Origin: Thalassospira sp. HF15
Lineage (GTDB): Bacteria; Pseudomonadota; Alphaproteobacteria; Rhodospirillales; Thalassospiraceae
Assembly: GCF_011806525.1 (NCBI RefSeq)
Contig: NZ_JAAVKI010000001.1
Coordinates: 682,001-746,000 of the forward strand
Reading direction: 5' to 3'
DNA: 64,000 nucleotides
A program made the position numbers and the translations under genes. Each line of letters opens with the position of its first letter. Within the stretch, counting starts at the first letter, position 1. The notes under the pieces were generated by a model. The model was not told the DNA's origin. It was given only the letters and a program-made list of their open reading frames with translations, and ran no database searches. Of the stretch, positions 8,620 through 17,470 are shown piece after piece.

Positions 8620-9774
8620 ATGTCTGATCATGCAAAAAAACAGTCCCCTGCCACCGTGAGCGCACAGGCGCTTGGCTGGGTCGACGAGGCTACAAAGTCC
8701 GTTACACCGCCGCTTTATCCCTCGACAACGTTCGAACGCAACACCGATCTCAGCTACCATGACGGGCGCTGCTACACCCGTGCAGACAACCCGACCTATG
8801 ATCAGGCCTCCGCTGTTCTGAATGAACTTGAAGGCGGTTCTGAAACCCGTCTTTTTGCGTCGGGCATGGCGGCGGCCGTTGCGGTTTTGCATGCGCTGAA
8901 CCCGGGTGATCATGTTGTCGCCCCAAAAGTCATGTACTGGGCGCTTCGCGGCTTCATGCTTGATAGTGGTGTGCGTGCCGGATTGACGTTTGATTTCGTC
9001 GATAACGCTGATATCGCCGACTGGGACAAGCACATTGTTGCCGGCAAGACGAAATTGGTCTGGCTGGAAACCCCGGCCAACCCGGACTGGCAGATCACGG
9101 ATATTGCCGCCGTTGCCAAGCTGGCCCAAGCTGCAGGTGCAATTGTTGCCGTCGATAACACCGTTGCCACCCCGCTTCTGACCCGCCCGATTGAATTTGG
9201 GGCCGATATCGTCATGCATTCGGCAACCAAATACCTGAACGGCCACAGTGACGTCCTGGCAGGATCGCTGACCACGGCCAAAGACAGTGAATTCTGGCAG
9301 CGCGTCTGCAAACAGCATGCATCAGGTGGCGCGGTTCTGGGCGTGTTTGAAACCTGGCTTTTGCTGCGCGGGATGCGCACGCTTTCGGTGCGTGTCGAAC
9401 GTGCCAGCGCCAATGCCATGGCAATTGCCAAGCATTTTGAAAACCATCCTGAAATCGAACAGGTACAGTATCCAGGGCTTGAAAGCCATGTCGGTCACGA
9501 CATCGCCAAAAAGCAGATGACAGGCGGCTTTGGCGGAATGCTGTCGCTGCGGGTCAAGGGGGGTGAAAAGCGTGCGGTTGATTTCCATAACCAGTGCAAA
9601 CTCTTCAAACGCGCGACCTCGCTTGGCGGGGTCGAAAGCCTGATCGAACATCGATCCTCGGTCGAAGGCCCGACCAGTCCTGTTCCGGGTGACCTTTTGC
9701 GTCTTTCGGTCGGGATTGAAGATTGTGATGATCTTGTTAACGACCTTGAAACAGCCTTGCGCTTAAGCAAATAA
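8620..9774 (+). CDS. Trans-sulfuration family PLP enzyme, cystathionine beta-lyase-like
   Basis: 384 residues from the ATG at 8620; the open frame continues upstream, but there it overlaps the divergent gene's start and control region. The Cys/Met-metabolism PLP fold is shown by YTRADNPTYDQ, SGMAAAVAVLHAL, WLETPANPDW and VAVDNTVATPL. The PLP lysine is Lys204 in HSATKYLNGHSDV. The C-terminal SLGGVESLIEHRSSV is standard. Family members split cystathionine or act as gamma-synthases or lyases. The lineage resembles cystathionine beta-lyase (homocysteine formation), but a catabolic C-S lyase role is possible given the divergent amine oxidase. Confidence 0.85.
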   Translation: MSDHAKKQSPATVSAQALGWVDEATKSVTPPLYPSTTFERNTDLSYHDGRCYTRADNPTYDQASAVLNELEGGSETRLFASGMAAAVAVLHALNPGDHVVAPKVMYWALRGFMLDSGVRAGLTFDFVDNADIADWDKHIVAGKTKLVWLETPANPDWQITDIAAVAKLAQAAGAIVAVDNTVATPLLTRPIEFGADIVMHSATKYLNGHSDVLAGSLTTAKDSEFWQRVCKQHASGGAVLGVFETWLLLRGMRTLSVRVERASANAMAIAKHFENHPEIEQVQYPGLESHVGHDIAKKQMTGGFGGMLSLRVKGGEKRAVDFHNQCKLFKRATSLGGVESLIEHRSSVEGPTSPVPGDLLRLSVGIEDCDDLVNDLETALRLSK

Positions 9775-9809
9775 CACCCAGACGTTTTCAATCCGGAACC
9801 AACTGATCG

Positions 9810-10859
9810 ATGCCCAGGTCGATGCCAATACAAAACACAGTCAGTTCATATGCCTGCAAAGCACTGCGGGCCGTCTCTGTGTTGGTTCTGGCATCGGCTG
9901 TTTTACCTGTCCTGATGGCGGAACCCGCTGCGGCGCAGGATGACGGGAATGCCAACGGAACGCTGGACGTAAACGCCCTGCCCCCCGCACCGGGACTGAT
10001 TTTTGATGTGCAGGCGGGCGAATACATCCTGTTTGATGGTCTGGTCGATCGTCTTTCGGATCGAAAATATGTATTGATCGGCGAAAAACACGACAACCCG
10101 ATCCATCATCACCATCAGGCCCAACTGGTCGATGCGCTCAGCAAAACCGAGACCCGTAATCGCGCAATTGTATGGGAAATGTTCACCCGCGATCAGCAGA
10201 ACACCCTTGATCATAATTGGCAGGACATCCCGATTTCAGAGCTGGGACCGGCCATGGCATGGGAAGATCGCGGCTGGCCGTCCTGGCATGATTATGCACC
10301 GATTGCCCAGGCTGCCCGCGACAACGGCCTGATGATGGTGGCTGGCAACCTGCCCGATCCCATCTTGCGACCAATGGTCACCGAGGGCAATTCCGCCATA
10401 CCTGACGATCTGGCAAACCAGCTTGATCTTCCCGATATGCCGACTGAAATACTGGATCGATTTAACGTCGAAATCGCCGAGGGGCATTGCAACATGCTGC
10501 CCGACAGTATGTTGGGCGGATTTTCCGCCGTGCAGTTTGCCCGTGATGCGTCGCTTGCCCGCGCCATGAGCGATGCAACCAGGATCGAAGATATTGATGG
10601 TGCATTTCTGATTGCCGGGGCCATGCATGTGCGCCAAACCATCGCTGCCCCTTGGCATTTGCGACGCTATGAACCGGAACTTGCGGCCAACGACATTGCC
10701 GTAGTCAGCCTGATCGAGGCCGACGATCCAGGCCCGGATGCATCACTGGTCGAAGATTACGCAATGCGGTTTGGTGCCCCCGACGATATCGACTTCATGT
10801 GGTTTACCAATGATATCGCGCGCGGTGATCCGTGTCAGAACCTTGGCATGGGCGAATAA
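9810..10859 (+). CDS. ChaN-family (haem-binding/TIKI-like) exported protein
   Basis: 349 residues from the ATG at 9810; the in-frame ATG at 9822, close behind AGG, may be the true start. An N-terminal hydrophobic signal (about residues 20-43, ending AEPAAA) predicts export. The family hallmark is YVLIGEKHDNPIHHHHQ, an acidic and histidine-rich motif like the GExH motif of ChaN/TIKI proteins, with later IVWEMFTRDQQ and AGAMHVRQT. ChaN proteins bind haem or act as iron-related lipoproteins, but no lipobox cysteine is present here, so periplasmic location is more likely. No iron-uptake genes lie nearby. Confidence 0.72.
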   Translation: MPRSMPIQNTVSSYACKALRAVSVLVLASAVLPVLMAEPAAAQDDGNANGTLDVNALPPAPGLIFDVQAGEYILFDGLVDRLSDRKYVLIGEKHDNPIHHHHQAQLVDALSKTETRNRAIVWEMFTRDQQNTLDHNWQDIPISELGPAMAWEDRGWPSWHDYAPIAQAARDNGLMMVAGNLPDPILRPMVTEGNSAIPDDLANQLDLPDMPTEILDRFNVEIAEGHCNMLPDSMLGGFSAVQFARDASLARAMSDATRIEDIDGAFLIAGAMHVRQTIAAPWHLRRYEPELAANDIAVVSLIEADDPGPDASLVEDYAMRFGAPDDIDFMWFTNDIARGDPCQNLGMGE

Positions 10860-10880
10860 ACGCCCGGCGGCAGCATCGCC

Positions 10881-11423
10881 TTATTTGATCTTGCGCGGCA
10901 GCCAGTCTGTGGTCGCAACCGGCTTGCCCTTGTGCGAGCGCATGACGCGCGGACGGACGACTTCCTTGGCCTCTGGCGTCGACGCAGTCTTGCGGACCGA
11001 CGCATAGAATTCCACCAACTCGTCATAAGGGATGATCGTTCCCACCCCTTCCTTGTAGGCCTTGGTAAAGGGGGGATGATTGCGCACGGTCATGCTGAGA
11101 TGTTCGACCGTGTGGTGGCCAAATTGCGCCCAGATGCTTTCAAGGAAATGGATGGTTTTCGGATCAACCGATTTCAAACGCACATCCGGACGGGGTTCTT
11201 CCATCACGGCATACAGGTTTGGCTCGACTGGCCCGAATTCCTCGGCAACAAAAATGGCGGGCATCAGCATGTTGCCGTGATAGTTCGCCCCGTAATAGGC
11301 CTGTGCCAGATACAACAGACGGTGCAGCTTTTGTGGCTGCAGGTATTCGTTGTCGTTAAGTGCAAGGTCGATAAACCTGAATGCGGCGTCAAATACCGTA
11401 TTGAGAACCGGCTTGTTCTTCAT
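10881..11423 (-). CDS. Panacea/SocA-like (DUF4065-type) domain protein
   Basis: 180 residues. The N-terminal half (LNTVFDAAFRFIDLALND, EYLQPQKLHRLLYLAQAYY, PAIFVAEEFGPVEPNLY) has the helical pattern of the Panacea/DUF4065 fold, known from the SocA antitoxin/proteolytic adaptor of Caulobacter and from other antitoxins. The C-terminal 60 residues, with VVRPRVMRSHKG, are basic. No signal peptide or membrane span. No small toxin-like open frame lies next to it: the upstream neighbour is a 148-residue unknown of different character. A free-standing regulatory or adaptor role is therefore as likely as a toxin-antitoxin role. Assignment is from remembered motif patterns only. Confidence 0.6.
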   Translation of the reverse strand: MKNKPVLNTVFDAAFRFIDLALNDNEYLQPQKLHRLLYLAQAYYGANYHGNMLMPAIFVAEEFGPVEPNLYAVMEEPRPDVRLKSVDPKTIHFLESIWAQFGHHTVEHLSMTVRNHPPFTKAYKEGVGTIIPYDELVEFYASVRKTASTPEAKEVVRPRVMRSHKGKPVATTDWLPRKIK

Positions 11424-11562
11424 GCTGGGCCCGATGGTCTGGGGAAACGATCACGTCATTGGCGCGATCATAAAGTCTATGACAGGCACCAACAAGCACC
11501 CGCGATCAGGTTTTTCAATTTTTGGGAATATGCCGATTGTCGTCAGCCCAGATCAAACCTGG

Positions 11563-12009
11563 CTAAACCGTCGCATCCAGATGCGTACCACGCACGCCGA
11601 CACCATGTGTCACGGCATTGACAACCTGATAAAATGACGTGCCACTATTTGCCGACAGATCAAACGGGATCGACGGATCCAGCAGGCTTGAAAAATCGAC
11701 ATCGCTTTGCATTTCGACCGCACCTTCGCGGTCGCTGGCACGACGCGCGGCGGACAGATTGCGCTGCTCGGTGCGTTGGTCTTTCTGTTCGCCTGAATTT
11801 CCCTGACCGGACTGGCGCTTGTCTTTGCCATCAACATAGGCATTAAACAGAATGCCGTCGTCATCCGGATCATAGGTGTAATGCTGAGAGGACGCTTCGA
11901 CCTGACTGTTGCGATCAGCCGTTGCCACACCGCGCGCACCAGCAGGCGCAAGCCGACCGTACTGGCCAACTTGTGAAACTGTCTGTGCGTTTTGGACCGA
12001 TGCGATCAT
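11563..12009 (-). CDS. Hypothetical protein
   Basis: 148 residues, preceded by GAGG four to five bases before the ATG, which supports translation. The chain is polar and probably largely disordered, with a central Gln/Arg/Lys-rich part (KDKRQSGQGNSGEQKDQRTE) and a more ordered acidic end (SDVDFSSLLDPSIPFDLS). There is no signal peptide, membrane span or family that I recognise. It lies between the Panacea-like gene and apt, all on the minus strand, but gaps over 100 bases argue against one operon. Confidence 0.55.
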   Translation of the reverse strand: MIASVQNAQTVSQVGQYGRLAPAGARGVATADRNSQVEASSQHYTYDPDDDGILFNAYVDGKDKRQSGQGNSGEQKDQRTEQRNLSAARRASDREGAVEMQSDVDFSSLLDPSIPFDLSANSGTSFYQVVNAVTHGVGVRGTHLDATV

Positions 12010-12135
12010 TTTCCTCTGCCTTGGTGAAAGCCCATAGTGGGCTAAAACCTAATTCAACGTCTGCATTATACATGAACATATAGGCATATGGCAGCAAATT
12101 CGCAATTCCTGCCGCCGCATCAGGCCCTTGACCGT

Positions 12136-12663
12136 TCAATCGCCTTCGAATTCGACAAGATGGAACTCTTCGACGCCACGATCGCGGATCTTCTGTGCAC
12201 CGCCAAGATCGGGCAAATCTATGATAAAGGCACAACCTGCAACCTCTGCACCGATCTTTTCAACCAGATCAATTGCCGCAAGTGCAGTACCGCCCGTCGC
12301 AATCAGGTCATCCATGATCAAAACGCGGCTGCCTGGTTTGACGGCATCCTTGTGGATTTCGATCACATCGGACCCGTATTCCAGCTCGTATTCGACACCG
12401 ACCGTCTCAGCCGGAAGCTTGCCCTGTTTGCGGATGGTGACAAACCCGACCCCAAGCGCAACAGCAACCGCAGGGCCGATAACAAAGCCACGGGCCTCGA
12501 TACCGGCGATCATGTCGATCTTCTTGTCCTGGAATTCGGCTGCGAAACTGTCGATCACTTCACTCAGACCATAAGGGTCTTCGAAAAGCGTCGTGATATC
12601 CCGAAACATGATGCCCTTTTTCGGGTAATCGGGAATGGTACGGATCAGCGACTTGATCGACAT
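12136..12663 (-). CDS. apt: Adenine phosphoribosyltransferase
   Basis: 175 residues from the ATG at 12663, with GGAG 7 bases upstream; the longer open frame has no such site. The PRPP-binding loop is VLIMDDLIATGGTA near residue 120, and the adenine-site region IEARGFVIGPAVA and FRDITTLFEDP match Apt. The enzyme makes AMP from adenine and PRPP in purine salvage in the cytoplasm. Length is typical of the family. Stands alone. Confidence 0.95.
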   Translation of the reverse strand: MSIKSLIRTIPDYPKKGIMFRDITTLFEDPYGLSEVIDSFAAEFQDKKIDMIAGIEARGFVIGPAVAVALGVGFVTIRKQGKLPAETVGVEYELEYGSDVIEIHKDAVKPGSRVLIMDDLIATGGTALAAIDLVEKIGAEVAGCAFIIDLPDLGGAQKIRDRGVEEFHLVEFEGD

Positions 12664-12823
12664 GGGATACTCCGGCCAGATATCAGGAAATGCGAAAGCG
12701 CAGATCAAAAGCCATGAATATCATAGCCAGATCACATACGGCGACACTTGATGCCTGAAACCAAGCGGATTGGCAAGGCACATCCCTATTGGAACGTCCG
12801 CGCCATAATCTAATGCGCTGTGA

Positions 12824-13057
12824 TCAAGCAGCGTGTGGTGTGGTAATGTGCTGGGGTGTATGGGTGGCTGGCGCATTCACCGCGACAAAATCATTGGCTA
12901 GCTTTTTACTGATTTCTGCGCGGGTACCACGTGGCAGGCCGGTCTGCGCTGCCTGACGGTTGCCCCATACCGCCCGATAGAGGCGATAGTCATGATCATT
13001 GATCTGACCAAATACCTTTTCGACTTCCATCAGAGTCTGGACGTAACTCTTTTTCAT
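12824..13057 (-). CDS. Small hypothetical protein
   Basis: 77 residues if translation begins at the ATG at 13057, eight bases after AGGA; starts at 13066 and 13165 are also in frame. The sequence holds KKSYVQTLMEVEKVFGQINDHDYRLYRAVW, probably two helices, and a Thr/His/Pro-rich end. No signal peptide or membrane span and no family that I know. The region 13058-13374 upstream holds no other gene apart from the terminator of the next minus-strand gene. Confidence 0.45.
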   Translation of the reverse strand: MKKSYVQTLMEVEKVFGQINDHDYRLYRAVWGNRQAAQTGLPRGTRAEISKKLANDFVAVNAPATHTPQHITTPHAA

Positions 13058-13297
13058 GTCAGCCATCCTGTTGCTCGTTGGGGTTTCAACGGGTTTCATC
13101 GTTGAAATGCTGCGCATCGTTTTGGCGATGCGTCGTTTACAGAAGCCATATAGTCCGAACTTCATGGCCTCTCAACTGCAGCACGGTGACAAGATCGGGA
13201 AGAATTTGTGACAGCCTGCCCTATTGTCCCCGAACCGCAACACCCGCACGTCACGGCACCAGAAGAATTCTGCCAAATTGGCGTCGAAGAAACATAT

Positions 13298-13334
13298 AAA
13301 AAACGGCCCGCCTTCCGCTTGGAAGACAGGCCGT
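13298..13334 (-). terminator. Intrinsic terminator of the 13375-13641 gene
   Basis: Read on the minus strand, ACGGCC...CTTCC pairs with GGAAG...GGCCGT across a short loop, with two small mismatches, and is followed by TTTTTT. It lies 40 bases after the stop codon of the upstream minus-strand gene. Confidence 0.8.
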
Positions 13335-13374
13335 CATACATCTCGATCACTGCGCAACCAGCGCGTTTAACACG

Positions 13375-13641
13375 CTAGTTCAGTTTCTTGGCGGCTTCGG
13401 CCTGCCGGGCTTCTTCGTCGATCTGTTTTTGCAGTGCGTCGCCATACTCACCGTAAATCCGCCCTTCAAGGGATAGCTCCAGAAAACGGATATAGTCGTT
13501 TTGATCCGTGATCTTGGCGCGTGCCACTTCGATCACATCAAACGGGCTTGCGGCATCCAGATCATATTTCCGGATCAGACCCAGCATTTCTGCCGTGATC
13601 TGATCAAGTTTCTTTCGGGTGTCGCTATAGGAAAGCGTCAT
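13375..13641 (-). CDS. Small hypothetical helical protein
   Basis: 88 residues from the ATG at 13641, eight bases after AGGA. Largely charged and helical: DTRKKLDQITAEMLGLIRKY near the start and DALQKQIDEEARQAEAAKKL at the end look like coiled-coil segments. No signal or membrane segment, no family that I recognise. A good terminator directly follows, so it is very probably an expressed single gene. Confidence 0.6.
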   Translation of the reverse strand: MTLSYSDTRKKLDQITAEMLGLIRKYDLDAASPFDVIEVARAKITDQNDYIRFLELSLEGRIYGEYGDALQKQIDEEARQAEAAKKLN

Positions 13642-13886
13642 CAGACAATCCTGTAAATCGCTTGGGTTTTCTGGCCTGCTTATGCCTGTTTGATGCTTGG
13701 CTGGCAAGTCCCGGCAACATGAAAACAACCGCGCGCACCTTGCGAACTATACAAATTCAATTCGCGCGCCTTGAGGCATATCAAAGCACTTTTTGCGCGA
13801 ACATGCATGGTTCAAACGCCCATGAATTGGATCGAAAAACCCTGTTTCATAGGGTTTCTTGAAGTCGTCGTCACCGGGGAATAACC

Positions 13887-15599
13887 ATGCGTATCCTGTC
13901 CGCTTTCAACGCCATGAGCATTCGTAAACGCTTTATGTGGGCGTCCGCATTTGGCGTCTCGACCACCGTGATCATTGCCCTTTTGATGATGACCGTTGTC
14001 GAAGAGAAGGCCATGGATGAAAAGCTTCATCAGCTTAGCGAGAACGAACTGACATCGCTCCATGCGCTTATCGTCAATGTCATGGCTGCGCGCCCCGACG
14101 ATGTTGATGACATCGGCATTCAGGTGTTCAACAACTGGTTTGACAGTCGCAATGGTGACTATCCTGGCGAACTTTGGTCGGCTTGGGGCCCTACGACCAT
14201 GGCCTATATGGAAGAATTCGGTGACAAGCCGCCTAAAACCCCACGTGACGAGATTGACCTTGAGGCGATTGAAACCGGTGAGATGATCGGGCGTTATACC
14301 GATAATGGCACCTATCGCCTTTCAATGCCGATTGTTCTGGGTGAAACAAAGGGCGCAGACCGCGAAGTCTGTTTCAGTTGCCATGGTGCGATGGAAGCCG
14401 AAACAGGTGACGTGATTGCGGTCCTGTCCTCAAGCCTTTCGGTCGCCCCGGAACAGGAAAAGACCAATCGCATTCTGATCGGCATCGTTCTGGGTGGTCT
14501 GGCGATTGCGATTGCCACCATCATCGGCATGCGTATTTTGCTGTCACGGATCGTGACCGGTCCTCTGTCTGATCTTGGCAATGACATGAACGCCCTTGCA
14601 GAAGGCAACACCAATTTTGAAATCAACGCCCTGTCGCGCCGCGATGAAATCGGCGAAATGGCGAAATCGGTCGATGTGTTCCGCACCAATGCGATTGCCA
14701 AAAAACAGATGGAAGCCGAGCAGAGAGAAGAGTCTGCACGCCGCGAAGAGCGCATGCAAAGCCTGGAACGCCATATCGGCAGCTTCGAAGGGGTGATTGC
14801 CCAGATTGTTGGCGCGGTATCGACCTCGGCTGAACGCATGCAGACGACCGCACGCGGTCTTGTTGAATCCGCCGACCGGGCAAGCAAAAGCGCAACCACG
14901 GTTGCCGCAGCGTCCGAAGAAGCAACCGTCAACGTTCGCACCGTGGCAGATGCAGCCGATCACCTTTCGGAATCCATTTCCCAGATTGGCGAACAAGCCC
15001 AGCAATCCACGCAGATCGCCGCCGAAGCATCACGTGAAGCAGCCCAGTCATCTGACACTGTTCAGGGGCTCTCAGACGTCGCGAACCGTATTGGCGAAAT
15101 CGTTGAACTGATCAGCGACATTGCCGGCCAGACCAATCTTCTCGCACTGAACGCAACGATCGAGGCCGCCCGTGCCGGTGAAGCAGGCAAAGGCTTTGCC
15201 GTTGTCGCGGCAGAGGTCAAAAACCTTGCCAACCAGACTGCCCGTGCAACAAACGAGATTGCCGACCAGATCACCGCCATTCAGGAAGAAACCGGTAAAA
15301 CCGTGACTTCCATCGGCGATATCTCGGACGTCATCAGCCGCATTACTGAAATGGTCAATACCATCTCGACGGCCGTGGGCGAACAGTCCGATGCCACTGG
15401 CGAAATTGCCCAGAACGTCGAACAGGCCGCCATCGGCACACAGGAAGTCAGCAGCAATATCGAACGGGTCAGCAACACCGTCGCTGATACCGATCAGGCC
15501 GCGCACCTTGTGCTTGATGTCGCCGAGGAGCTCGGCACACTTTCAAATGATCTGCGTGCACAGGTCGATCAGTTCCTGCACGATATTCGCAGCAGTTAA
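13887..15599 (+). CDS. Methyl-accepting chemotaxis protein with a c-type haem motif in the sensor
   Basis: 570 residues. A membrane span at about 20-38, a periplasmic domain to about 190, a second span near 192-215, a HAMP segment ([18 protein letters not shown]) and a full signalling domain with the hairpin core [20 protein letters not shown]. The periplasmic part resembles the DUF3365/Tll0287-like haem domain and carries CFSCH at residues 162-166, a CXXCH covalent haem attachment motif, in [17 protein letters not shown]. It therefore probably senses redox state or a gas ligand and signals to CheA. There are no che genes in the window, but a MotA/MotB-like pair follows 290 bases downstream. 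Confidence 0.88.
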   Translation: MRILSAFNAMSIRKRFMWASAFGVSTTVIIALLMMTVVEEKAMDEKLHQLSENELTSLHALIVNVMAARPDDVDDIGIQVFNNWFDSRNGDYPGELWSAWGPTTMAYMEEFGDKPPKTPRDEIDLEAIETGEMIGRYTDNGTYRLSMPIVLGETKGADREVCFSCHGAMEAETGDVIAVLSSSLSVAPEQEKTNRILIGIVLGGLAIAIATIIGMRILLSRIVTGPLSDLGNDMNALAEGNTNFEINALSRRDEIGEMAKSVDVFRTNAIAKKQMEAEQREESARREERMQSLERHIGSFEGVIAQIVGAVSTSAERMQTTARGLVESADRASKSATTVAAASEEATVNVRTVADAADHLSESISQIGEQAQQSTQIAAEASREAAQSSDTVQGLSDVANRIGEIVELISDIAGQTNLLALNATIEAARAGEAGKGFAVVAAEVKNLANQTARATNEIADQITAIQEETGKTVTSIGDISDVISRITEMVNTISTAVGEQSDATGEIAQNVEQAAIGTQEVSSNIERVSNTVADTDQAAHLVLDVAEELGTLSNDLRAQVDQFLHDIRSS

Positions 15600-15630
15600 G
15601 CGCAAACCAGCCCAATCATCACGATCCATC

Positions 15631-15672
15631 GACCGGCGGCAAGACAGTTGTTTTGCCGCCGGTCTTGTATTT
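15631..15672 (+). terminator. Terminator of the haem chemoreceptor gene
   Basis: GACCGGCGGCAA (15631-15642) pairs with TTGCCGCCGGTC (15653-15664), a perfect 12-bp stem 31 bases after the stop, followed by TTGTATTTG. The rest of 15673-15891 has no gene; it is AT-rich and should hold the motA promoter. Confidence 0.75.
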
Positions 15673-15891
15673 GATGGACATCGACCAAAGATGAAACAGC
15701 GCCGAAAGCTGCGAGCAAATAGCAAAACCCTTGATGGCGATGCGACCAACCCACCTGAGATTGATAAAATTAACTTCAAAGAAACGTGTTACGTGCCTAT
15801 TCTTACGTAAACAATAATACGCGTTATTCTAATATCTGGTGACTAGGCTGCAATAAGCGCTGTCGCGACGACCCGGGGGATTGTGGGGACA

Positions 15892-16686
15892 ATGTCGTTT
15901 ACGACGATTTTAGGCATTATGGTCGGCCTTGGCCTGTTTATCGGGTCGATCTTTATTTCGACCGATAACTATCTGGTATTCTTAAGCCTTTCGAGTGCGC
16001 TGATGGTGGTTGGCGGCACATTGGCTGCGACCTTTATTGCCTACGAAGCGCGTTATGTGCTCCTTGCACTCAAACTGATTTTCAAGATCTTTCGCGCACC
16101 GCAAATGGGCCGCGGGCAGTTGACCGGTGAAGTCGGGCGCGTCGTCAAATGGGGCTATCTTCTGCAGAAGAAGGGCATCAATGCCCTTGAACAGGAAGGC
16201 GAGCGGGTCGGCAAGGATGAACCGTTTCTCGGCTGGGCGATAGAAGTCATCATTACCGGCTATGACGGCGAAGAAACCGCCGAAATGCTTCATAATGCCA
16301 TTGATAACGCCTTTAACCGCAACCTTGTGCCGGTTGCGATCCTCAAAAGTATGGCGGCTGCGGCCCCGGCCTTTGGCATGATCGGAACCCTGGTCGGTCT
16401 TGTCATCATGCTTGATAAAATGGCCGATGATCCGACCTCTCTGGGTGCTGGCCTTGCCATCGCATTGATCACCACCCTGTACGGGATTGTTGCTGCGCGC
16501 TTTTTCTTCCTGCCTGCTGCCAGCAAAATTCAGCAGCGCGAGGAAATCATGCGATTTCGTAATTACCTGATTGCTGAAGGGCTCATCATGCTGGCTGACC
16601 GTAAGGGCCCGCGCGCGATACAGGACAAGATGAATTCGTTCCTTGATCCGGCCATCCATTTCAATATCGATAAGTCGTCGAAGTAG
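15892..16686 (+). CDS. Flagellar stator protein, MotA/PomA-like
   Basis: 264 residues from the ATG at 15892, just after GGGGAC; a GTG at 15883 is the alternative. Four membrane spans are visible: two near the start (TILGIMVGLGLFIGSIFI; LSSALMVVGGTLAATFI) and two late (AAAAPAFGMIGTLVGLVIML; GAGLAIALITTLYGIVAARF), with a large charged cytoplasmic loop between them. The GMIGTLVGLVIML segment is the MotA/TolQ/ExbB signature. It forms the ring around MotB that couples ion flow to flagellar rotation. Eleven bases separate it from the MotB-like gene, so they form one operon. Confidence 0.88.
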   Translation: MSFTTILGIMVGLGLFIGSIFISTDNYLVFLSLSSALMVVGGTLAATFIAYEARYVLLALKLIFKIFRAPQMGRGQLTGEVGRVVKWGYLLQKKGINALEQEGERVGKDEPFLGWAIEVIITGYDGEETAEMLHNAIDNAFNRNLVPVAILKSMAAAAPAFGMIGTLVGLVIMLDKMADDPTSLGAGLAIALITTLYGIVAARFFFLPAASKIQQREEIMRFRNYLIAEGLIMLADRKGPRAIQDKMNSFLDPAIHFNIDKSSK

Positions 16687-16697
16687 GGAAAACCGTC

Positions 16698-17390
16698 ATG
16701 GCCCGTCGCAAGAGGCGCTTGCAACGCACTGAAGAAGAACCGCTGAACGAAGACTGGCTGGCCACTTATGCTGACGCCATCACCCTTCTGATGGCGTTCT
16801 TTGTCATGTTGGTCAGTTTTTCCAAAGTCGAAATTCCGGTGTTTGAAAAGGTGCAGGCCGGTATTGCCGAACAGATCGGCAAGCGCGAAGTAGTGCGCCC
16901 GACACAGGTGCTTGAAACCGATCTGCGCGACGTCGTTTTCAACATGGCAATGGATAGTGCGGTAAGTGTTTCGACCGATGACGAAGGGATTTTGATGGAA
17001 ATGGGCAGTGGTTCCTTCTTCCAGCCCGGGTCGGCAAACCTCACCAACGATGCTGTTCTGTTCCTCAAGGACGTCGGGGATCTGCTTAAGGAGCCCCGCT
17101 ATCTTGGCTTTCAGGTCGAAGTCGCCGGCCACACCGATGACAGCCCGATCAATTCGCCGCGCTTCCCAACCAACTGGGACCTGGCCGCAGGGCGTGCGAT
17201 TGCGGTTGTGCGGTTCTTTGGCGCGCTTGGCGTTGATCCCGACAGCAAACGCATGCGCGCCATTTCGTATGGCGAAACCAAGCCGAAACTGCCCAACCGC
17301 AATGATTTCGGAGAGCCGATCCCGGAAAACCGCGAAGCCAACCGCAGGATCGAAATCCGCGTCTTCCCGAAATACTCACGCGTGTTCTGA
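16698..17390 (+). CDS. Flagellar stator protein, MotB/PomB-like
   Basis: 230 residues. A basic N-terminus precedes one membrane span (WLATYADAITLLMAFFVMLV) carrying the ion-binding aspartate, Asp26. The C-terminal half is an OmpA-type peptidoglycan-binding domain (VEVAGHTDDSPINS, NWDLAAGRA, ISYGETKP, NREANRRIEIRV) that anchors the stator to the wall. The LLMAFFVMLVSFSKV context looks more like the PomB group than enteric MotB, so sodium coupling is possible but only inferred. Partner of the MotA-like gene just upstream; a strong terminator follows. Confidence 0.88.
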   Translation: MARRKRRLQRTEEEPLNEDWLATYADAITLLMAFFVMLVSFSKVEIPVFEKVQAGIAEQIGKREVVRPTQVLETDLRDVVFNMAMDSAVSVSTDDEGILMEMGSGSFFQPGSANLTNDAVLFLKDVGDLLKEPRYLGFQVEVAGHTDDSPINSPRFPTNWDLAAGRAIAVVRFFGALGVDPDSKRMRAISYGETKPKLPNRNDFGEPIPENREANRRIEIRVFPKYSRVF

Positions 17391-17422
17391 CCGTGAAGCT
17401 TCATCACATATGATCTGACACG

Positions 17423-17449
17423 AAAAAAGGGGCCAACGGCCCCTTTTTT
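17423..17449. terminator. Bidirectional intrinsic terminator
   Basis: AAAAAA-GGGGCC-AAC-GGCCCC-TTTTTT, a perfect 6-bp GC stem with A and U tracts on either side, lying between the converging motB-like gene and the minus-strand metallo-beta-lactamase-fold gene. It can serve both. Confidence 0.92.
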
Positions 17450-17470
17450 GTTCCGCAGGTAACGGTCACA

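Noticed and set aside
15813-15828. AATAATACGCGTTATT, a near palindrome in the motA leader
   Set aside because: Two mismatches, AT-rich surroundings, and no known operator of this form; left as background.
15837-15852. A GG-N10-GC pattern (TGGTGACTAGGCTGCA) upstream of the motA-like gene, resembling a sigma-54 promoter
   Set aside because: Only the two dinucleotides and flanking bases match; the rest departs from the consensus, and such matches occur by chance.
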